Assembly: GCF_030406405.1 (NCBI RefSeq)
Contig: NZ_JAUEPL010000060.1
Location: forward strand, 1-36,759
Direction of reading: 5' to 3'
DNA length: 36,759 bases
Source: Streptomyces ficellus
Lineage (GTDB): Bacteria > Actinomycetota > Actinomycetes > Streptomycetales > Streptomycetaceae
Each line of letters opens with the position of its first letter. Within the stretch, counting starts at the first letter, position 1. This document shows positions 1-6,308 of the stretch, in pieces. Below the pieces are notes generated by a model. The model had not been told where the DNA came from. It worked only from the letters and a program-made list of their open reading frames with translations, and searched no databases. A program made the position numbers and the translations under genes.

Positions 1-1450
1 CTGGGGCTCCGTGCAGTCCTGGGAGTTCGTCACGGTCAAGCGCACCGAGGGCCGCATCGCGTCCTTCACCTCGATGTCCGGCCCCTCGCTGGACCACTTC
101 GGGCACTGGATCAAGAAGCGGACGACCCGCCCCACTCCGCGCCGGGTCGGCCAGTTGCTCGGCCAGGGCGCCAGGTCCTGGTATGTGTACCTGCTGCACA
201 CGCCGCTGCTGCCGGAGCTGGCCTGGCGGGGGCCGCTCGGCAAGCGGTGGCCGGAGCTTCTGCGGCGGGTGGAGAAGGTGCCGGCCGGTGACTACCCGAC
301 CCCGTCGCTGCCCTCGGACGCGGCGCACGGCGCGTGGCTCTACCGCGACAACGTACGGGCGCGGCTGCGCCGGCCGCGCGACGACGCGTACGCGCACGCG
401 CCGGTGCAGCTGATCACGCCGACCGGTGACGCCTTTCTGTCGGAGCGGCTCTATGACGAGCTGGCGACGTGGGCCCCTCAGCTGGTGCGCCGCACACTGT
501 CGGCCAAGCACTGGGTGCCGCGCACCCGGCCGGACCAACTGGCCGCCTGGATCGGCGAGTTCGTCACGGCCCACGAGGAGCGGGGCGGCGAGATGCCGGC
601 TCCGGTGGCGTCGGGCAAGCCGTACGCCGACCGGTTCGGCGGGCAGTTGGTGCTGGTCACGGGCGCGGCCAACGGCATCGGGCGGGCCACCGCGTTCGCG
701 TTCGCCGAGGCGGGCGCGCGGGTGGTGGCGGTGGACCGGGACGCGGAGGGTGCGGCGCGGACGGCCGAGATGGCACGGCTGATCGGCGCGCCGGACGCCT
801 GGGCGGAGGTGGTGGACGTCAGCGACGAGCAGGCGATGGAGAAGCTCGCCGAGAAGGTCGCCACCGAGTACGGCACCGTGGACGTGCTGGTGAACAACGC
901 CAGGATCGGCATGTCCGGCTCCTTCTTCCAGACGACCTGCGAGGACTGGAAGAAGGTCCTGGACGTCAATCTGTGGGGCGTCATCCACGGCTGCCGGATC
1001 TTCGGCCGGCAGATGGCCGAGCGGGGCCAGGGCGGCCACATCGTGAACACCGCGTCGGCGGCCGCGTACCAGCCGTCCAGGGTGCTGCCCGCGTACAGCA
1101 CGTCCAAGGCGGCGGTGCTGATGCTCAGCGAGTGCCTGCGCGCCGAGTTGGCCGGGCAGGGCATCGGGGTCACGGCCGTCTGCCCCGGGTTCGTGAACAC
1201 CAACATCACCGCCACCGCGCGCTTCGCCGGGGTGTCGCAGGAGGAGGAGAAGCGGCGGCAGAAGAGGACGGCCCGGCTGTACGGTCTGCGCAACTACCCG
1301 CCGGAGAAGGTCGCCGACGCGATCCTGCGGGCCGTCTCGCGCAACGAGGCGGTGGTGCCGGTGACGCCGGAGGCCCGTGGTGCCCGGCTGCTGTCCCGGC
1401 TGGCGCCGCGGGCGCTGCGGGCGCTGGCCCGCCTTGAGCCGCCGGTATGA
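1..1450 (+). CDS. EphD-like alpha/beta hydrolase-SDR fusion oxidoreductase (5' end outside window)
   Basis: The reading frame is open from the first bases of the window, so this is the C-terminal ~480 residues of a longer gene. The first ~200 residues look like the end of an alpha/beta-hydrolase (epoxide-hydrolase type) domain, with the candidate catalytic His in the KHWVPRTRPDQ segment. From about residue 205 a short-chain dehydrogenase/reductase domain follows: TGAANGIGRA cofactor loop, DVNLWG, and the YSTSK catalytic Tyr-Lys pair. Mycobacterial EphD has the same hydrolase-SDR layout at about 590 residues. The substrate cannot be read from the sequence. One oddity is NNAR where the family normally has NNAG, next to the cofactor. 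A MerR gene follows after 54 bases. Confidence 0.85.
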   Translation, partial: WGSVQSWEFVTVKRTEGRIASFTSMSGPSLDHFGHWIKKRTTRPTPRRVGQLLGQGARSWYVYLLHTPLLPELAWRGPLGKRWPELLRRVEKVPAGDYPTPSLPSDAAHGAWLYRDNVRARLRRPRDDAYAHAPVQLITPTGDAFLSERLYDELATWAPQLVRRTLSAKHWVPRTRPDQLAAWIGEFVTAHEERGGEMPAPVASGKPYADRFGGQLVLVTGAANGIGRATAFAFAEAGARVVAVDRDAEGAARTAEMARLIGAPDAWAEVVDVSDEQAMEKLAEKVATEYGTVDVLVNNARIGMSGSFFQTTCEDWKKVLDVNLWGVIHGCRIFGRQMAERGQGGHIVNTASAAAYQPSRVLPAYSTSKAAVLMLSECLRAELAGQGIGVTAVCPGFVNTNITATARFAGVSQEEEKRRQKRTARLYGLRNYPPEKVADAILRAVSRNEAVVPVTPEARGARLLSRLAPRALRALARLEPPV

Positions 1451-1504
1451 CGGCCGGCCGTACGATCCCTCGCATTGAGGGTCCGGGGTAGCGAGGGAGC
1501 GGGT

Positions 1505-2440
1505 GTGGACGAACGGGCGGAGTACCGCATCGAGGACCTGGCGCACCACAGCGGCGCCACGGTCCGGACCATCCGCGCCTACCAGGACCGGGGGCTGCTG
1601 CCCAAGCCGGAGCGGCGGGGCAGGTCCAATGTGTACGGGGACGAGCATCTGGCCCGGCTGCGGCAGATCGCCGACCTGCTGGACCGTGGCTACACCCTGG
1701 CGTCCATCAAGGAGTTGCTGGAGGCGTGGGACGCGGGCCGGGGCCTGGGCGGTGTGCTGGGACTGGTCGCCGAGGTGCACGGGCCGTGGACGGACGAGAA
1801 GGCGGACCGGATCACACGCGGGGAACTGGACGCCGCGTTCGGCGGCACCCCGGACGAGAAGGCGGTGGAGGAGGCCATAGAGCTCGGCGTGCTGGAGCGC
1901 ATCCCCGGCCGCGACGACGAGTTCCTGGTACCGAGCCCGCAAGAGCTCGCCGTGGCCGCAGAGTTGTACGCGGCCGGGGTGCCCCTGCCCGCGATCTCCG
2001 GTCACCTCAGGGAACTTCGCGGCCAGGTCGAGCACATCGCCAACCGCTTCTTGGACTTCACCATGGAGCACGTCTTCGCCCGCTACCTCGGCCACCGCCC
2101 GCCGACGGACGCGGACGCGTCGGAGGCGGCGACCCTGGTGCGGCGGCTCCGGCCCCTCGCCCAGCAGACGGTGGACGCCGAACTGGCCCGGGCGATGCGG
2201 ACGTTCGCCACCCGCCACCTCCAGCGGCACCTGTCGCCCGAGGGCCCTCAGGTCAAGGACGACGGACACCAGCAGGTGACACTGCCCGCCTCCACGATCC
2301 GGGCCGTACAGAACCTGGTTGGGCCGCAGCACACGTCGGCATTCATCACCGCGGCCACCGAACGGGAAATACAGGCAAGGACATTGGACACGTTGACCTC
2401 AAGCCAGGCCAACCCGGGCGAAATTGGCGAAGCCACCTGA
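1505..2440 (+). CDS. MerR-family transcriptional regulator
   Basis: A 311-residue MerR-family DNA-binding protein. The N-terminal winged helix-turn-helix is clear: YRIEDLAHHSGATVRTIRAYQDRGLL (in parts, residues ~7-33), then an RSNVYGDEHLARLRQI wing/helix and a GYTLASIKELL segment. The long C-terminal part is helical and has no Cys cluster, so a metal or redox sensor of the MerR/SoxR type is unlikely; the ligand is unknown. GTG at 1505 is chosen because a GAGGGAG Shine-Dalgarno lies about 7 bases upstream; an upstream in-frame TTG at 1475 lacks one. It follows the hydrolase/SDR gene on the same strand and could regulate it, which is inference. Confidence 0.88.
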   Translation: MDERAEYRIEDLAHHSGATVRTIRAYQDRGLLPKPERRGRSNVYGDEHLARLRQIADLLDRGYTLASIKELLEAWDAGRGLGGVLGLVAEVHGPWTDEKADRITRGELDAAFGGTPDEKAVEEAIELGVLERIPGRDDEFLVPSPQELAVAAELYAAGVPLPAISGHLRELRGQVEHIANRFLDFTMEHVFARYLGHRPPTDADASEAATLVRRLRPLAQQTVDAELARAMRTFATRHLQRHLSPEGPQVKDDGHQQVTLPASTIRAVQNLVGPQHTSAFITAATEREIQARTLDTLTSSQANPGEIGEAT

Positions 2441-2453
2441 AAACCAAGGGATG

Positions 2454-2507
2454 TTGTCCACAGAATCGCCAACTAGCCTGTGGATAACTCATGTTGTTTG
2501 TGGATCA
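2454..2507. promoter_or_regulatory. Cluster of three DnaA boxes upstream of kptA
   Basis: TTGTCCACA at 2454-2462 (plus strand) and TGTGGATAA at 2479-2487 (minus-strand TTATCCACA) are perfect DnaA boxes; TGTGGATCA at 2499-2507 has one mismatch. The first two face each other. They fill much of the 126-base gap between the MerR gene and kptA. Roles could be DnaA titration or local transcription control. Clusters of DnaA boxes near oriC have been described in S. coelicolor; I recall but cannot verify that one lies in this neighbourhood. Confidence 0.75.
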
Positions 2508-2566
2508 AACCTCACGAGCGCATATTCCCGTGGTGTTCCTGACGTGATGCCTGACACGCTGACGCC

Positions 2567-3109
2567 ATGGACGACAGACGCACCGTAAAGGTGTCGAAGT
2601 ACCTCGCGAAACACCTGCGCCACCAGCCCGAGCGCATCGGACTGGTCCTCGACCCCAACGGCTGGGTCGAGATCGACGCCCTGCTGCGGGCGGCGGCCGA
2701 GCACGGCGTACGGATCAGCCGGGCCGAGCTCGACCATGTCGTCGCCGTCAATGACAAGCAGCGCTTCGCGATCGAGGGCGACCGGATCCGCGCCGTCCAG
2801 GGCCACACCGTGGACGTCGACCTGGACCTGCCTGCGGCCGTCCCACCCGCGTACCTCTACCACGGCACCGTCGCCCGCAACCTGGTGGCGATCCGCGCCG
2901 AAGGCCTGCGCCCCATGGCCCGCCACCATGTCCACCTCTCGCCCGACCGGGAGACGGCGACCCGGGTCGGCGCCCGGCGCGGCCGCCCGGTCGTACTGTC
3001 CGTGGACGCCGCCGCCATGCACCGCGACGGCCATGTCTTCCACGTCACCGCCAACGGCGTCTGGCTCACCGACGCGGTACCCCCCGCCTACCTCCGCTTC
3101 CCCGGCTGA
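2567..3109 (+). CDS. kptA: RNA 2'-phosphotransferase (Tpt1/KptA family)
   Basis: A 180-residue protein matching the whole length of the Tpt1/KptA family, which moves an RNA 2'-phosphate onto NAD+ to give ADP-ribose 1'',2''-cyclic phosphate. The N-terminal domain carries KVSKYLAKHLRHQP (Arg18-His19, first catalytic pair) and DGNGW-like LDPNGWVEID, then KQRF and IRAVQGHTVDV (third Arg). The C-terminal ADP-ribosyltransferase-like lobe has YHGT, RHHVHLS and GRPVVL. In eukaryotes the enzyme finishes tRNA splicing; bacteria have no equivalent splicing path, so the native substrate is open. The ATG has no clear Shine-Dalgarno; CACGCT placed 7 bases before it could be a leaderless -10. It converges on the LLM gene with 15 bases between. 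Confidence 0.93.
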   Translation: MDDRRTVKVSKYLAKHLRHQPERIGLVLDPNGWVEIDALLRAAAEHGVRISRAELDHVVAVNDKQRFAIEGDRIRAVQGHTVDVDLDLPAAVPPAYLYHGTVARNLVAIRAEGLRPMARHHVHLSPDRETATRVGARRGRPVVLSVDAAAMHRDGHVFHVTANGVWLTDAVPPAYLRFPG

Positions 3110-3124
3110 CGCCGGGGGCGGGCA

Positions 3125-4015
3125 TCAGGCGAGCTGGGCGAGGGCCTCGGTCGCGATCCGCTCGAACACCTTCTCGTCGGCGGCGAACACCGTGTCCGCG
3201 ATCGGCGCGTGGATGACGATCTCGGAGAAACCCAGCTCGAAGTGGCGTCCCGCGAAGTCGACGAAGGCGTCGAAGGACTCCAGCGGCCGGTCCGGGGTGA
3301 ACCCGGTCAGCAGGATCTTGTCCAGCTCCCCCGCGTCCCGGCCGGCGTCCGCGCACGCCTTGGCCAGCTTCTCCAGCTGGCCCCGGATGGCCTCGCGGGA
3401 CTCCTCCGGCGTACCCGACTCGAACAGCTTCGGATCACCGGTGGTCACCCAGGCCTGCCCGTGCCGCGCCGCCAGCCTCAGCCCGCGCGGCCCGGTGGCG
3501 GCCACGGCGAACGGCAACCGCGGCCGCTGCACGCAGCCGGGGATGTTGCGCGCCTCGTCCGCCGAGTAGAACGCCCCCTCGTGCGTCACCGCCTCCTCGG
3601 TCAGCAGCCGGTCGAGCAGCGGCACGAACTCCGCGAACCGGTCGGCCCGCTCGCGCGGCGTCCACGCCCGCTGCCCCAGCGCCGTCGCGTCGAACCCGTT
3701 GCCACCCGCTCCTATGCCGAGAGTGATCCGGCCACCGGAGACGTCGTCCAGTGTGATCAGCTCCTTGGCGAGCGTGACCGGATGCCGGAAGTTCGGCGAG
3801 GTCACCAGCGTGCCCAATCGCATCCGCTCGGTCGCCGCGGCCGCCGCCGTCAGCGTCGGGATCGCGCCGAACCACGGTCCGTCCCGGAAGGTCCGCCAGG
3901 ACAGGTGGTCGTAGGTGTAGGCAGCATGGAAACCGAGCCGTTCGGCCCGGAGCCAGGCCTCGCGGCCGCCATCGTGCCAGCGGCGGCAGGGGAGGATCAC
4001 GGTGCTCAGACGCAT
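3125..4015 (-). CDS. LLM-class (probably F420-dependent) oxidoreductase
   Basis: A 296-residue luciferase-like monooxygenase family protein. It starts MRLSTVILPCRRW, has AERLGFHAAYTYDHLSW near the N-terminus, the LGTLVTSPNFRHPVTLAKELITLDDVSGGR stretch (in two blocks) and LGIGAGGN typical of the family's cofactor-binding barrel, and no bacterial luciferase beta features. In actinobacteria such proteins mostly use coenzyme F420, which is inferred, not seen. The substrate is unknown. The ATG at 4013-4015 has no Shine-Dalgarno but is preceded on its strand by TAGGCT ending 7 bases upstream, as expected of a leaderless mRNA. It is divergent from the HAD gene (95 bases apart). Confidence 0.88.
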   Translation of the reverse strand: MRLSTVILPCRRWHDGGREAWLRAERLGFHAAYTYDHLSWRTFRDGPWFGAIPTLTAAAAATERMRLGTLVTSPNFRHPVTLAKELITLDDVSGGRITLGIGAGGNGFDATALGQRAWTPRERADRFAEFVPLLDRLLTEEAVTHEGAFYSADEARNIPGCVQRPRLPFAVAATGPRGLRLAARHGQAWVTTGDPKLFESGTPEESREAIRGQLEKLAKACADAGRDAGELDKILLTGFTPDRPLESFDAFVDFAGRHFELGFSEIVIHAPIADTVFAADEKVFERIATEALAQLA

Positions 4016-4021
4016 GCGACG

Positions 4022-4027
4022 AGCCTA
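4022..4027 (-). promoter_or_regulatory. Candidate -10 for leaderless LLM transcript
   Basis: Read on the minus strand this is TAGGCT (TAnnnT), with its last T exactly 7 bases before the ATG at 4015. That spacing places the transcription start on the A of the start codon. No convincing -35 was seen. Confidence 0.5.
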
Positions 4028-4098
4028 CGGTGCCGCGCCGACAGCTCCGGCCAGGCTCAGATGTGCACCAACCCGCACGCCCGTGCACCGCCGTACGG

Positions 4099-4104
4099 GA
4101 CAAT
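4099..4104 (+). promoter_or_regulatory. Candidate -10 for leaderless HAD transcript
   Basis: GACAAT carries the two best-conserved -10 bases (A at -11, T at -7) if transcription begins at the GTG at 4111. There is no Shine-Dalgarno before that GTG. No good -35 is visible, so this is a weak call. Confidence 0.4.
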
Positions 4105-4110
4105 GGAGCC

Positions 4111-4968
4111 GTGACCTCAGCGACCTCACCCCGCCCGCGGCCGACGGCCCATCGACGCCCCCGACTGATCGCCACCGACCTGGACGGAACGCTGCTGCGC
4201 GACGACAAATCGGTCTCCGACCGCACGGTCTCCGCACTGGCCGCCGCCGAGGAGGCGGGCATCGAGGTCTTCTTCGTCACCGGCCGCCCCGCCCGCTGGA
4301 TGGACGTGGTCAGCGAGCACGTCCACGGTCACGGCCTGGCGATCTGCGCCAACGGCGCCGCCGTCGTCGACCTGCACTCCGGCGGCAAGCTGCTGGAGGT
4401 GCGCCCGCTGGAGCGGGAGACCGCCCTCCACGTCGTCCGGACGCTGCGCCGGGAGGCGCCGGGCACGTCCTTCGCCGTCGAGCTCGCCACCGGCTTCCAC
4501 TACGAGCCGGACTACCCGCCCTTCTGGCTCGACCCCGCCGCCACCGTCGCCCCCGCCGAGAAGCTCCTGTCCGAGGAGGAGCCGGGCTCCGGCGCTCCCG
4601 TACTGAAGCTCCTCGCCCACCACCGCGACCTGACGCCCGACGGATTCCTGGCGCTGGGCCGCGCGGCCGCCGGCGACCGCGCCTCCATCACCCGCTCCAG
4701 CCCCAGCGCCCTCCTGGAGATCAGCGGCCTGGGGGTCTCCAAGGCCAGCACGCTCGCCCTGTGCTGCGCCGAGCGCGGTATCTCCGCCGACGAGGTCGTC
4801 GCCTTCGGGGACATGCCCAACGACATCGAGATGCTGTCCTGGGCAGGCCGGTCGTACGCGATGGGCAACGCCCACCCGGACGTGGTGGCCGCCGCCTCGG
4901 GTCGCACGGTCGCGAACAACGACGACGGCGTGGCCCGCGTCATCGAGGACCTCCTCGGCAGCCGCTGA
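4111..4968 (+). CDS. Cof-type HAD-IIB family hydrolase
   Basis: A 285-residue haloacid-dehalogenase phosphatase of the Cof/YbjI type. Motif I is DLDGTLL near residue 20, motif II FFVTGRPA, a conserved Lys in GVSKASTLALCC, and motif III AFGDMPNDIEML; the region between motifs II and III is the large C2 cap of HAD-IIB enzymes. Likely substrates are small phosphorylated metabolites such as sugar phosphates or PLP, which cannot be told apart here. GTG at 4111 is chosen since the upstream extension to 4030 (rich in Arg, Gln, Pro) looks non-coding and would overlap the divergent LLM promoter. Its stop codon is the first of a run of in-frame TGA codons in a 12-base repeat. Confidence 0.9.
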   Translation: MTSATSPRPRPTAHRRPRLIATDLDGTLLRDDKSVSDRTVSALAAAEEAGIEVFFVTGRPARWMDVVSEHVHGHGLAICANGAAVVDLHSGGKLLEVRPLERETALHVVRTLRREAPGTSFAVELATGFHYEPDYPPFWLDPAATVAPAEKLLSEEEPGSGAPVLKLLAHHRDLTPDGFLALGRAAAGDRASITRSSPSALLEISGLGVSKASTLALCCAERGISADEVVAFGDMPNDIEMLSWAGRSYAMGNAHPDVVAAASGRTVANNDDGVARVIEDLLGSR

Positions 4969-5049
4969 CGCAGTCGGTGACGCAGTCACTGACGCAGCCG
5001 CTGACGCAGTCGGTGACGCAACCGCTGACTCCGTCGCTGACGTAGGCGT
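4966..5049. repeat. 12-base tandem repeat, about seven copies
   Basis: The unit TGACGCAGTCGG recurs with period 12 from 4966 to about 5049, the last two copies being degenerate. Because 12 is a multiple of three, each copy puts a TGA in the frame of the upstream HAD gene. The array fills the gap between that gene and the convergent M23 peptidase and touches both stop codons. Confidence 0.9.
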
Positions 5050-6290
5050 TAGCGCGACCCGCCCCCGGCGCCCCGCAGCAGGACCCCGTGCTCGCGCAGC
5101 CAGCGCACCGGGTCCACGGCCGACCCCATGTACGGCGTGAGCCGCACCTCGAAATGGAGGTGCGGCCCCGTCGAGTTGCCGGTGCTCCCGGACCGCCCGA
5201 TCCACTGTCCGGCCGCCACCCGCTCCCCCGTGTGCACACCGGGCATGGCCAGGTGCGCGTACTGCGAGTACCAGCCGCCCGCGTGCCCTACCACCACCTG
5301 GATCCCGAACGCGCCGCCGCAGGACACCGAGTGCACCCGCCCCGCCCCGATCGACCGCACCGGGGTGCCGATGTCCACCGCGAAGTCCTGCCCCGTGTGC
5401 CGGTGTGCCCAGCGCGCGCCCGCCCGGGCGTAACCGGCGGACAGCTCGTACCGCGCCACCGGTGCCACCCACCCGCGGCCGAACACCACGGACCCGCCAC
5501 GGAAGCCGGCCGCGCCGGCCGGACCCCCCGGGCCCCGCGCCGGCACCGGCCACGGGCAGCGGCCCACCGCCACGCTCCGGTCCGCCTCGGCCTGCAACCG
5601 CACCTGCGCGTGTTCCAGCCGTGTCTCGATGCCCCGCTTGATCGCCGCCAGCCTCGTCCCGTGCAGGTCCAGGTCGCGCCACGCCGCCCGCGCCTGCCCC
5701 TCGGCCCGCGCGAGGCGCCGTTCCGCGCCGCGGGTGCGCTCCATCAGGCCGTTCACGGCCCGCTCCGCCTTCTGGGCCAGCTGTTGGGCCCGCATCACGT
5801 CGTCGGCGTCGTCGGCCAGCAGCAGCCGGGCGGTCAGGGCGAGGGAGCCGCCACTGCGGTACTGGGCACGGGCCACCTCGCCCATCCGGTCGTTCAGCCG
5901 CGCGAGTTCACGCCGCTTGACGACCAGGTCCCGCTGGAGTCGGCCGGCCAGGGCACGCTGTGCGGCGGCCGCGCGCCTGCCCCGCTCGTACGTCTCGGTG
6001 GCCCGGGCGGCCTCCGCGTACAGCCGCGTCACCTCCGCGGCCACCCCCGGAGCCGCGCCTGCGCCCGGCCTGTCGGCAGCGGAGGCGGGGTGGGGGAGCA
6101 CGAGGAGCGCGAGGAGCACGGGCAGCGCCAGAAGGAACATGGCTGGGATGGTGACGCCGGAGGCGGCCGATGTGCGGTACCTGAACGGTGCCGTAGGGCC
6201 GACCGGCCTACGCACGTCCCCCCGGCCGGCCCAACCGCCCCCTCCCCCGAGGACCCGCATCGCCTCCGCCCGCCTCTCATCAGGAGTCAC
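5049..6290 (-). CDS. M23 (LytM) family metallopeptidase with coiled-coil N-terminus
   Basis: A probable exported cell-wall endopeptidase or hydrolase activator of the EnvC/NlpD type. A hydrophobic signal-like segment (MFLLALPVLLALLVLPHPASA, around residue 51 of the longest form) is followed by ~170 residues of Ala/Arg/Leu-rich coiled coil, and a C-terminal LytM domain with zinc ligands in HTGQDFAVDIG and PHLHFEVR. The start is uncertain: GTG at 6290 (GGAG close upstream, 18 bases after the cydCD stop), ATG at 6260, or ATG at 6140 directly at the hydrophobic segment but without a Shine-Dalgarno. The position directly after cydCD suggests read-through from the cyd operon, although the job is unrelated. 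Confidence 0.85.
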   Translation of the reverse strand: MTPDERRAEAMRVLGGGGGWAGRGDVRRPVGPTAPFRYRTSAASGVTIPAMFLLALPVLLALLVLPHPASAADRPGAGAAPGVAAEVTRLYAEAARATETYERGRRAAAAQRALAGRLQRDLVVKRRELARLNDRMGEVARAQYRSGGSLALTARLLLADDADDVMRAQQLAQKAERAVNGLMERTRGAERRLARAEGQARAAWRDLDLHGTRLAAIKRGIETRLEHAQVRLQAEADRSVAVGRCPWPVPARGPGGPAGAAGFRGGSVVFGRGWVAPVARYELSAGYARAGARWAHRHTGQDFAVDIGTPVRSIGAGRVHSVSCGGAFGIQVVVGHAGGWYSQYAHLAMPGVHTGERVAAGQWIGRSGSTGNSTGPHLHFEVRLTPYMGSAVDPVRWLREHGVLLRGAGGGSR

Positions 6291-6308
6291 CGGTCTCCGC
6301 CGCGACTC

